From the NCBI GenBank assembly GCA_946699065.1, contig CAMPDV010000040.1, forward strand, positions 558,001-622,000: DNA of 64,000 nt. Direction: 5' to 3'. The position numbers were made by a program, and so were the translations under genes. This DNA comes from Loxodes magnus. Taxonomy: Eukaryota > Ciliophora > Karyorelictea > Loxodida > Loxodidae. The notes under the pieces are model-generated. The model saw nothing but the letters and a program-made list of their open reading frames with translations. It was not told where the DNA came from and did no database searches. Shown in pieces: positions 40,474-51,544 of the stretch (its first letter is position 1; each line of letters starts with the position of its first letter).

Positions 40474-43275
40474 ATGCAGAAAATACTGTCTTTAAATAAA
40501 GCATCTAATGATAACTAGGTAAAAAAACCTAGCTTAGAAGACGATGCTAACTCTGAGTCAACAAACAGTTAAAAGACGAAACTTTAGAAGGAGAAAATGG
40601 AAGAATAATTCGATTTAGAGGAATATAGGAAAAAATTTAAACCTTATGATCAAGCTAATATAGAAAAAGCTATTCTACACTCTGAAGTTAAGAAGGTAAG
40701 GAAAAGAAAAGATATCGAAGATGTTGAGAATAAAAATAACATTTGCTAATGTTGTGGATAGCACAAGGAGGGTGAATAATATTCTTTATGCGGCAATTTG
40801 CATGAACTTTCTGATTTAGGTGTAGGATTCCCTCTATATTTTATACTACTCAAATATATTCTAATCGTATTTTTATTTTGCTCCTTTTTCGGAGTAACAA
40901 TGGCAATTTACTGTCATCAAAAAAATGAAGATGAAAGTACAAGCTGAATGATAAGTTATTCAGTAGGAAGTTATGGTGAGTTAGTCAAGGGAAAATTTGT
41001 AGGCGAAGGAATTCCAGCCTGGTTTGGAATCTTACATCTGATAATAATATTTTGCATTCTGATCTCAGTTATGGTTTATCAAATATATGTACTGAAATAA
41101 AAAATGAAAATGGATGAAACCAATATTTCACCTAGTGATTATACACTTTGATTTAAAGGCTTAGGTAGAGATATTGATAAAAATGAACTAAAAGAATGGA
41201 TAAAAAAGAACGGTAAAAGTAGTTCAGAAGAAGTTTAAGTTCTAAAAGTAACTCTACTCTATGATATTCAGGATAAAGTAATGTGAACTAGGAAATTAAA
41301 GAAGTTTTAGTAAAGAAAAGATTTTATCAAAATTTATTAAGAGTAAAATTCAGGAAAACTTCCAAAAATAAAGAAATTTTTTTTTTTTGAGGCAAAGAAT
41401 GATACCCCTGAAGAAATAGATGAAAAGCTTAAAATAATAGAAAATAATTTAAAGATATATGATGATAAAGATGATGATCCAAACGATAAGGATTTATAGA
41501 TCGGAGAGGCATTAGTCACTTTTCAATGATAATATGATGTAAGAGCTTTAGAATAGAAATTCACAAAGAAATATGTAATTTAACACTACTTGAAGAATTT
41601 ATTTTCTAAAACGCTTGGTAAATATATTAAAAAAGTGGAAGCAGTTTAATTTAAAGGGAATTATCCTTATGCCTTTATTCCTCCAGATCCTTCTGATATA
41701 TATTGGGAAAATCTTGGAGTTAAATGATAGCAAGTAATTAAATATCGTTTCTTTACTTGGACTATCACTACAATGATATTAGTTGGAGGATTTTTTTCTT
41801 TATTAGCCATTTCAGAATGACAGCATGCTATGACTGAGTCGAAAACTAAGTCATAAATAACATCTTTCATTCCTAGTATCTTCATTCTTATAATTAACGC
41901 TGTACTTAAAGCTACGGTAAAACATTTAGCAATGTATGAAAAGCATGAAACATGAACTGCTTATACAGATAGTATAGCACTTAAATTGACTATCTCATAA
42001 ACTATTGCTTCAGCTGCTTTAGTATTAGTTGTAAACCGAAATCCTAATAATTGGTTTAAAAGTGGTGATTTGATATTTGATGCAACTTGGATTATTATTA
42101 CAGATGCTATTATAACACCTATAATCAAATTTATTGACATTGCTAGCATTACTGACAGGATTTCTAAATTTATACTTAGATATAAAGTAAAATTAACCTA
42201 TGTAAGCTAAATAGAGGCAAATATAATATGGGAAAATCCTTAATTAGATATGGCAGAATCAAATGCGTTGCTCATGAAATCGATAGCTATAACTTTAATA
42301 TACGCACCTCTTATTCCATTATCTTTTGCTATCTCTTCAGCAGGTATTCTATTAAGATATTGGGCAGACAAGTATAATTTACTGAGAAGACAAAGCAGAC
42401 CATTAGCTCTATCTGAAGTATTAAATGATGAAATGATAGATAATATTCCTTACTTACTACTACTGTATAGTAGCTTGGGATGATGATTCTACAAAACTTT
42501 ACATAGTGATGGAACTGTTTACTTTCTAGCAGCTTTCATCATAAATTTAATTTACGTTGCTTTTCCAATTCATAATTTGTTCTCGTTTTGCTTCAAGGAT
42601 AAAGCATCGCTATATAAGTAAATGTATGGATGTGATTAGTTTAAGTATGAAAACTAAGCACTTGAATTTATTGATGTAAGTACTAAATTTAGGATTTTGA
42701 TCGGGCAAATCCAGTTTCCGCTAATGAAGGATGGGAATATTATTATGATTTAATGGGTAAGCTTAATTTGACCGTATACAGAGAAATAACAACCACATAA
42801 GATAAAGGAAATTTAAGAAGATAGAAATAAATTTACTTTGTCAAAGCTAGGATTTACAGGAAGACTTAATTTATACGCAGGTTCTTCAGTAACTCTGGCT
42901 AAAAAAAACAAAGCTATTTTTAAAACTTAAGGAATTATGGGTATAGCTTAAAATACTGGAGATAGCAAGCAAATGCTAGTGGGGAAACTATTTAGCGCTT
43001 AAAAGAAAGAATCAAACTATCTATTGAAGAGTCAAAATTAAAAAAATAAGCTAGCAGGCAATACTTAAGCTTTAATATAGCCTAATTATACTTAAGAAAA
43101 CGTGGATAAATAAGAATAAAAAACGCCACTTCTTTCTTAATTAATCCAAAATAAAGATAACTTCTTTTTGCCAAGAATTGCAAAAGAAAAGTAACAAGAA
43201 AACGAAAATGAGAGGGGAAAATCTATTAAGATTTAGAGCGCTGAGTGCTTCAGCTTGAATACTAAAGACGTTTGA
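40474..43275 (+). CDS. OSCA/TMEM63 (DUF221) family mechanosensitive-type channel, 919 aa
   Basis: Introns of 17 nt (42676-42692) and 25 nt (42757-42781) give 920 codons from ATG 40474 to TGA 43273. The first membrane helices are LGVGFPLYFILLKYILIVFL and GILHLIIIFCILISVMVYQI. A cytosolic domain follows with SDYTLWFKGLGRDIDKNEL, then EALVTFQWQYDVRALEQKF, and PPDPSDIYWENLGVKWQQ, which corresponds to the family's AP-x-P-x-D-I-x-W-x-N-L signature. Seven or so further helices follow, including LVGGFFSLLAI and the ASAALVLVV region, with LRYWADKYNLLRRQ between late helices. The C-tail is long, basic and disordered. Family members are calcium-permeable channels opened by membrane tension or osmotic change; here that role is inferred. 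Confidence 0.85.
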
Positions 43276-43344
43276 TTGATGAACATTCTATATATAAGAC
43301 TTTTTTTATATATTAACATATTTATTTAGCGTTAAAACATATTT

Positions 43345-44069
43345 TCATGTATCTTTAGACCAACAAATTTTCTTCTTGTTGATAGATTCATAAGTGTCTA
43401 GTTCTTGACTGCATTAAGAATTGAATCTAAATTTCCATTCCCAGTTATTTTATTTTCGTAATCGTTTAGATATTTCATTCTGTTGTAATTTAGTTTTTAT
43501 AATTTTTAATGATGAATGTACTTTTATCTAAAGTTCGAATTTTAATAGTTGTCAATATGCTCAATAGTTGATTCGTTTTGGTATTATATTTAATCAGTAT
43601 CGTAAATATGAAAAAAGGATTTTTGATCAGACACTTTTTTTTTAGCTTGCTAGTTTCTTTGCGAAAGCCTTATACTATTTTCATCGAAAGTTACGTTTAC
43701 TTATTTCTTTTTTTCTCTAAAAGGACTTACTGACCCAAAAAGAGGTTTATTTCTAAAATCACTGTCGCAGAACTTGTAATGGAATTATTCATAGTGCTTT
43801 TTCTCAACAGTCGCTTTAATTTTACTATTTTTTGCAAAAAGTAAAGTTCTTATTTAAGGAAGTCCAGTGAAAGCTTTTGAATTTTTCTACTTCTCTATTG
43901 GAATAACTAATGGCTATATAGATTCTTATATGTCCCTTCAAGTTTTAGGAGTATATATTGGTTTCTTAGCTTGCTTCAATTAATTAAATTGAATTTCAAA
44001 AATCCTTCTATCAAACTTAAATTCCTTTTATACCTTTTGTTAGCTTTCTTCACTAGTAGAAGTTTGCAT
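43345..44069 (-). CDS. Unknown basic protein, about 229 aa
   Basis: Start ATG 44069 (MQTSTSEESQQKVQKEFKFD). Readable segments include KKPIYTPKTWRDIQES, KHYEQFHYKFCDSDFRNKPL, FGSVSPFREKKKQVNVTF and KYLNDYENKITGNGNLDSIL. No domain recognised; it is basic and probably mostly disordered. The frame runs on without TGA unless a 35 or 38 nt GT-AG segment near 43375-43409 is removed, giving AKKICWSKDT-TGA at 43345 and a whole number of codons. The intron is longer than others here, so the last exon is less certain. It is convergent with the OSCA gene, 69 bp apart. Confidence 0.6.
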
Positions 44070-44409
44070 TTTTACTATAAATTGTTCTTATTTAATTAGA
44101 TTAACTAACTACATTCTAAAATATATAGCTGTTTCTTTAATCACTAGCAATGCTTCTATACGTTAGCACAATATTAATAAACTCCCTTCTAGAGGTTTCT
44201 TATCTAACGCTTATTTATCATTCCTTAACTCTACATCTTAGAAAATTCTACTTAAGGAGTATAATTCCTATATCTAGGAGTAGTGGTTGTATGATAAGCT
44301 AATTAGCTTGATTAATACTTGTAACGTTAGAAACTACTTACATATGGTATAAGTTTAGGTAGGTTTAGGTGTGAAATAAGAATTAAAGGAGAGTGGTAAT
44401 TAAATTAAA
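44070..44409. other. Divergent intergenic region, 340 bp
   Basis: Contains a short imperfect direct repeat of TTTAGGT near 44352-44370, 40-60 bp before the plus-strand start. Meaning unknown. Confidence 0.4.
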
Positions 44410-46038
44410 ATGGACACTATTGTTTAACATTCTAAAATTAGAGATTTCTTGTCTTTTTATCCTATGGAATCATGGAATGCTATAGTCCTTCGATTATGTC
44501 TAGAAGGATTAAGCTTAATTATAAAATAATATGGAAATTACCCTGCTATCCGATTGCTGATTAACCAGGAGGATCATTAGAGAAATACTCTAAAGTAGGA
44601 ACTTCAGACTATGAAGTAGAAGCTGGATTAGTTAGATGAAAAACTAGCGAAAAAATAGTAAAATCTATTATAAGATAATATATAAAGCTCTGGTAAAAGG
44701 AATGATAGAGAAATGAGAGTAAGTGAGCTAAAAGAAAATTCTAAAGGTAAAAAAGAACGCTCATAAAGCGCATAAAGACATAGGAACAAAAACGAAGAAA
44801 GACTTTTGAATATTAAAGTTACCAATTCCCCTCAAAAGTATGTTAGTTCTTAAAAGTAAGAAAATATCGAAATAAAAGAAAGAAAGGAAAAGGCAAAATT
44901 AAAGGGTCTAACTTAAAGAAAAGTGAGAAGTCCAAGTTTGAAAGAGCACGGAAGTTCAATTGAACGTTCTTAAAGCCATAGTATAGTATATAGAAGTCCA
45001 AGTGAAACAACTATTTAGATACAAGATATTGAACGATAAATTAGTCGAAACCATGAATAAAAAGATAAGTAAAAAAAGAGCTAAAAGCTCAAAGAAGCAA
45101 GTTAAAGAGATAAATTAAAAGATAACAATTTTAGTATATCATCAAAAAGTAATTTCCCTTCCAAATTAACTTCGATTTTTCCTTCTAAGATGACTTCTCC
45201 AAAAGCAGGAGCTAAATCGCTAATAAAAAATTTTGTGTAAAAGGACAAAGAAGTTTACAAAAAGTAGAAGAAGCTGGAAAAGATGAGATAAGTATAAGAA
45301 TCAAAAGAAATATCTCTTAACAAAAGTAGAGAAAAAGAAGTACGAATGAAGTATACGTAAACTTAGAAGGAATAGACTAAAGAAAGTGTCAAATTTGTTA
45401 AAGAGCCAGTTTTAAATGATTTAAAGCTAAGGTAAAACAAGCATCAAGTTTATTAAGATTTATAGCAGGAAACACTGTCTAATCTAGTTAATAGAGAAAA
45501 AAGCTATCTTTTAAAAACGGGAAGCCCTCTAAGTAATTAGAATTCTCCTTAATTTTAGCAGAAAATTTAAAAGTCTGATACATAATATACGCTTAACACA
45601 TAATAAGATCAGTTATAAACTTAATCTACTAACGAAAAATTAAACTTCATGGAAAAAAATTTTTAGATGTACTAGAACTTTTTGAATTAAATGAATGATC
45701 AAAGTTCAGATAGTGTACAGCAAAAGCTAATTCAAAACCAAAACCTGAATAGTACACCTTATGGAGAAAGCTAGCTGTCAGTAACTCCATCTTATAACTA
45801 TTCTAACTCTTAAGAAAAAGTCTAGCTTAAAGATTTAGATGAAATTATAAAATACTTCAAGCAGTAATAAGACACAACTTCCTTCCATTCAATATTATCT
45901 GGGATTACTAGCATGATTGGGAGCTAACAAAATGTGACTGACAGTATTAGTTAGAGAAAAGTTTAAACAAGCAATTAATTCTCCATGTCTCATCCATATA
46001 GTTTAGCTATGTCAATTTCATCCAAGAAAAATGTATGA
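44410..46038 (+). CDS. Unknown basic protein with conserved-looking N-terminal helix, 542 aa
   Basis: A 543-codon intronless frame, ATG 44410 to TGA 46036, with no internal TGA. The first 55 residues look structured (RDFLSFYPMESWNAIVLRLC, then LEGLSLIIKQYGNYPAIRLL). A short coiled coil follows (KQELQTMKQKLDQLDEKLAK). Residues 110-540 are very Lys/Gln/Ser-rich and disordered with many SP sites (KVRSPSLKEHGSS, MTSPKAGAKSL), a second helical patch near 430, and a Ser-rich tail ending SISSKKNV. This pattern, a small N-terminal helical module plus a long basic tail, is common in microtubule-associated proteins, but I cannot assign a family. Confidence 0.65.
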
Positions 46039-46630
46039 TTCTGTTTAATTATACACTTTAAAAATCCTTTATATAAAATTGATGAATATCTGATAATTAC
46101 TTAACACATAAACGAAGTGATATCCTTTTAGGTTATTAGAGTTAAATAAATAGCTTTATTAATATGCTTATATATTAAATAAAGAGCAAGTTAGTTTCCT
46201 TGCTTTTGTATTTCCTCAGTTAATGTGCTTGATAATACGATTTATTAAAGCAAAAGTAAAATAAAAAGATTTCCTTTAATATTACATATAGCTCTAGTTA
46301 GATCCCTACGGATTTATACTTATTACTCATTCCATATACTTCAAATATCTTATTTTAAAATGTAAGAAATAAATAAGCTTTAAGATTATCTTTACAAATT
46401 GCTTAATTCTTAACTTAGCTTAAAAAGTAGAAATTTGCTAACTGTAATATTACTTTCAAATTATCTAAATTTATTTTACTTATGTTGAACAAGCTCAGAT
46501 TATAAGAATACTTTGCATAATGATATATAAAAAAGTCTTAAGTCTAATTAAAATATTCTATATATTTAAAGGCAAGCTACTAAGAAAGGAAGTGCTAATC
46601 AAGTTTAAATAAGGTAAATAAAAATTAGTG
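46039..46630. other. Convergent intergenic region, 0.59 kb
   Basis: Between the 542-residue gene and SF-assemblin. Nothing recognised. Confidence 0.5.
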
Positions 46631-47418
46631 TCAAAAATTTGTTTGGAGTCCAGATTCAACTCTGTGACAAGTTTCTTCAAGTAGCTTAAGGATAGTTTCC
46701 TCTGTACTTTCTCTATCCTTTCTTTCAACTTGAATTTCGTACATCATTCTTTAATTCATTTCTTCTAGCATTTTAAACATTGTCGTTTGTGTTTCTTCCC
46801 TTACCTATATTTATTTATTACCTTCTTCTCAAGAGCAACCATTTCATGAAATTTGGCAATTTCTTCACTTACTTTTCTGGTTAATCTGTCAAAAGCATCT
46901 TCTCTTTAAGCAGTTTCATTTTCTAGCAGCTCTTAAAGTCTCACTAACTAATCAGCTAAATCTCTTGAATGTTACTCTTCCATTTCTTCTCTAGCTTTTC
47001 TTTCTTTAGCTAGCTCAAGTCTAAGAACAAAAACTCTTTCATCAACATCTTTTACAAGTTTCTACTCTCCTTCTTTTCTCGTTTATTTCTGGACATTAAG
47101 ATCTAATTAAACATTATTCTCGACTAATTTAAGTTCTTTAGTTTTGCGTTCATCCAGAATTTCTCTAGCAATTCGTTCAGTAGCGAGTCCTTCTTGCAAT
47201 TTAGTAATTTAGTCTTTTAAAAGTTTGAATTTAGTTTCTTCTGCGATAGACTAGCGAGATAATTTCTCCTCTATATTATATATTTTATTTTCTATAGCAT
47301 CCTTTCTTGCTATTTTTTCTTCTTCAAGACCATAATGAAGAGCAGAGAGTTTATCTGATAGGGCTCTAAGACGAAGTTTTTCAGGAGAGGTATTATATTC
47401 ATCAAATTAAGAAGCCAT
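46631..47418 (-). CDS. SF-assemblin (striated-fibre assemblin/beta-giardin family), 256 aa
   Basis: A filament-forming coiled-coil protein of basal-body-associated striated rootlets. It starts MASQFDEYNTSPEKLRLRAL and continues LSALHYGLEEEKIARKDAIE, then ATERIAREILDERKTKELKL and RVFVLRLELAKERKAREEME. This is the family's non-helical head plus a rod of skip-containing heptads, with the characteristic E-R-x-A-R-E and E-E-K-I-A-R-K motifs. A 17 nt intron (46805-46821) lies after LEKK; downstream VREETQTTMFKMLEEMNQRM and RKDRESTEETILKLLEETC complete the rod. Total 257 codons to TGA 46631. Length is about that of green-algal SFA and Giardia beta-giardin. Confidence 0.9.
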
Positions 47419-48972
47419 TTTAAATAATTTATTTGTAAAACCTTCTCACTCTTTCTCTTTAGTTCAACTAATCCTTAAGATTGGTACTTAATCAGCCTAA
47501 TGTCTTAAGGATAGAAAGCCTATAATTAGAGAATTGTGGAGGAAGTAAAATAGGGTAAGAAAGGGCATAATTATATAAAGATATAGTGTGGGATATAAGT
47601 TATGATAGGAAGATTAAGGATTGGAATATCTATAGCATTACTAGGCTAAAATAATAACATCTCTTATTTCCTTACTACAACTAGATTAATCTTACTAACT
47701 GTTTAAATAATTATTAGGGTATTCCATTTAGATTCTTACATTCATTAGCATTTTTATTTAAGAATGCAAAAAGATGATTAAAATAAGAAGAGGTTTCGGA
47801 GTGATTAATCATGGTTAGTAAATAAAATACAGAAGGAAAGTAAGTTTAGTATGGAGAGTAAATTGATATATTTGAAGTAAAGGCTTTCATAAACAAAGCT
47901 TTATTATATAATTTATACCTTTTTACTAGCAAAATTTACTTACTTTAGTTCTAGTTTCTTGGAAAATCTGGCTTTAAATCTCCAAATTAAAAATAAAGAA
48001 TGATTATTATAAAATAAGGAAAGGAAAAATGGAACATTTTACTTTCAATGCTTGTTTTATGTCTTGCTAATATGTAATAATAAGATTAAGATAATTATAA
48101 TGCATTTAAAGGAATTACAGAAGAAGCTTAGTTTATAGTAGAAATAACTATTCTTTTTATGATTTAACGGTATAAAACTTTGTAATTTTCTACAAGTAAT
48201 AGGAATTATAGAATGAGAGTGTAGCTAGTTGTTGTATATTAACCAAATTCTATCTAAATCATAGCTTAATATTTTTACACTTGAGACTCATTATTATGTA
48301 CGTTATGCATTATCAGCAACATAAATGGAAACTAATAAGATTCTTGAATATTAAACTAGTCTAAATTAATAAATTCTCGTTATTATCTTTTGATTGCTAA
48401 TCTACTAAGTGAATCATTACATACCCTTATCATTTTTATAATAGCTTCCTATAAAATAACGTTTAACTGATCAAATTCCAATGCATATTGAAGCAGTATG
48501 GTAAATTTTATGATTAAAAGGCATTAATTAGTTTAAAGATGCTAGTAAAGTGGAACATATAAATATCTAGCAAGCTATATTTATTTCCTTAGTGGCATTA
48601 TTATTACTTTTCTTTGATATTCAAGATTCCTTTTTATTACTCTCCTTCTTAATCTTATATCTCATTTCCCTTACAAATCAATTCTCAATAAATCAGGTTT
48701 AGTTTGAAATCTCAGTAGCTCTCAATTCTAAATGAAGCATAAAATTATCCAGTAAGCAAGTAGATCAGCCTAGCTAAATAAAAAGTATCTAGCGTTTAGA
48801 TTCTAAAAGGATGTAATGAAAAGTAGGTTTTAAAAGATTCACGTATTTAAACGTAAGTTTTAGAGAGTTTGTAAAATAATTGTACAAAACTATTGGCTAT
48901 AGAGAAATGGACTATTGAGTAAAACGTTTGTATATATGACTAATAAAAGGGAGATTATGCATTATAAATAAA
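47419..48972. other. Divergent intergenic region, 1.55 kb
   Basis: Between SF-assemblin and the bZIP gene. No convincing gene. Confidence 0.5.
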
Positions 48973-50100
48973 ATGGATTTAAGCGAAAAAGATTTCAAAG
49001 TTAAAAAATCCGAGGAAATCAATATCTTTTCATTAGAAAACTCAGGACAAGGACATCTTGATGAGAATTAGCTGCCAGACCTTTATTAACCTACACCTCA
49101 ACTAAACTTTGGAGATATAATGAAGGAATATATTATGATGGAAGAGAGCTTATGCTCTGAATCTAGCATGAAAGCTCTTAGTACCAGCAGCAAAGAAGGT
49201 ACTTCAGAAATAGTAACAAACCAATCTGACTTTAAGAGTCGAATCGCAAACTGAAATATGAATAACTTTTAAGATGAGTAGAATAGTTAGAAGCTATATG
49301 GTGATATAGATAACAACATTAACTTCGCTACATTAGAGAATCAAAACTAAAACAAAAGAAAAAAGAGAAAAATCAATGATAATTCTTATCAAGAAAGTCA
49401 TTAAGTGATAAAGATGAAAGAGGAACTCTTAAAAATCTATAACTCCTAGCTAACTGAAGAGTAGAAAAAAGAAGCATGCTCCAAAATTAAAAACAGAATC
49501 TCAGCTTAGTAAAGCAGAGATAGATAAAAAGCTTAATTTTAAGAAATTTAGCAGGAAAATCAAATGTTAAAGTAAGAAAATCAGCTGCTTAAGTAGGAGA
49601 TTATCCTATTAAAGAAAGAGAATTAGTTCTTAAAGAAAAAACAAAACTAGGATGCTGTTTTGAAGCAAAATATGATGCAAATTAGAACGTTAGCTTAAGC
49701 AGCTCTATTAATGGTTGTTACCATAATTTGTTGCTTTTACTTTAATCCTTATGATGAAAAACTAGGAAGCGCAACAAATAAACTTCATCGAGAACTTTAA
49801 ACAATCAGTATCTTAAAGTAAAATTAATAGCAAGCAGAATATTTACAACCTGGGAAATTTCAAAACCTTTCAAGTGAATTGCAAAAGATAATGGGACTAG
49901 AACTAGAGTTAAGGTAAAACCAATACGCTAACTATTACTGCGAATTAACTGATTTTAACGATAAGCCTAATATAGAAAATGTTCATTATCCTACTATATT
50001 GATTCTTTAAAACTCAACCTATGACTCTCAAAATGAAAATAAATGGCTTAACAAATGGTTCTTCGACAAAACTGAACACTAAATTAAATATCAACTATGA
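48973..50100 (+). CDS. Membrane-tethered bZIP transcription factor (ATF6/CREB3-like layout), 375 aa
   Basis: One 376-codon frame, ATG 48973 to TGA 50098. Residues 1-160 are acidic and Ser/Asn-rich, like an activation domain, with a basic patch KRKKRKIN near 143. The basic region SKIKNRISAQQSRDRQKA (about 166-183) fits the bZIP signature N-x7-R (Asn, then Ala-Gln-Gln-Ser-Arg). A leucine/asparagine zipper follows (NQMLKQENQLLKQEIILLKK). A single hydrophobic helix AALLMVVTIICCFYF lies at about 242-257, then a 115-residue tail with a few cysteines. bZIP plus one membrane helix just after the zipper is the arrangement of ATF6, CREB3 and plant bZIP17/28, which are cut loose in stress; the regulation here is inference. 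Confidence 0.85.
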
Positions 50101-51544
50101 ATAAATAAGCTTAACTTACTCATTTTATCTAACTCTCAAATGCTCAGTTAATCTACATTTTATCTCTTTATTTTTATATTTTTAACCTACTTCTATATAA
50201 CTCTCCAGTACTATAAATCTATTTCATTTTGTAAGTTTAAATGCAGATTTATTTATAAGGGAATAAGGAGGGCTTATTTATCAAAAGCATATAGAAATAG
50301 CGAGGCAAGGGTAAGAAAGAAGGTTACATTTTATTTATTGTTTTAAAGTCTTAGAAATCCAGTAAATATAATAAGTATTATCAATAAGGCTATAAGTAAG
50401 ATCATCTAAGAATAAGACTTCAAATAAATTATAACGCTCAAACTAATACCATACATAGTATGAATGTCTAAGATATAAATTATTATAGTAGCAACTTTAG
50501 TATCTAGAGATTAAGAATAAATCAAAGTAAAGCTAAATGGAATCGAGTATTCGATTAAAAGCCAGCTATCTGTATTATAGAGTAAGACAAATTGTATTGG
50601 ATATAGTATGCTTTTAGTAAGGCTTTTATAGCTTTTATATCAAAAAAATAAAATTTATTTATTGATATTGGTACAAAACAGTAGCGGCAGTCTAATTAAA
50701 CTTTATACTATATATTTTACTTCTTCTCTCTTTTCAAATTTAGTTAATTTAATTTTGTAAATCTACCTCTCAAGTTTTCAAAAAGGGCAAAAAGAGTTTT
50801 TCTTTCGTAAATCTACTGAAATATGCAATTTGTTTCAGGAAATTGTAAAATCTAACAAAGGAACACTAAGAAGTAAAATACTTATGATATATAATATTCA
50901 TAGCTTTATATAAGCATTATTTTCTTAAGCCTATCAAATTAGCCATCACATCAATAACTAAATATGTACATAAGTTTATCAAAACTTAGCTTCAAAGAAA
51001 AAGGTAGTAAAATAAAGAAATTAATAGACAAGAATGAAGACTATAAAAGTTATTAAGTTAAGCATTAAGATTACTTCATATTTGTATTTAGCTTTAAAAG
51101 AATTAGTGATTAATAATAAGAAGAATTAAAGTCTTAAAGAAATAGTCTAAAAGTTATATCTTTAAATAAGAGAGAACTGAAGTAAACACTTGGATTTTAT
51201 TTATTATATAATAATTTACAATGGTATTTTAAATCTACGATGATAATAAAACTTTAAAGAGTATTTTTTAGTAAAAAATCTAATCTATATTATCAAAATT
51301 ATAACTATGACTTATATATTTAAAATGGTGATATTTAAATACTTTTAATTACATCTAAATTGTCTGAAAATATACTAAGTAAGTGTTTAATATTAAATTA
51401 AAAATCTATTTGGCCTATATTTAAATTTCTAAGTTAAAAGCTTAGGTATTTTTTAGATTTATTTTGAGATACTTAGGATGCTTAAATAATTAAGTCGCAA
51501 TAGAAATAAAATTTAATTATAAATGCAATGTATAACTTAAAGTA
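50101..51544. other. Convergent intergenic region, 1.44 kb
   Basis: Between the bZIP gene and the 849-residue gene. AT-rich, no frame that holds. Confidence 0.5.
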
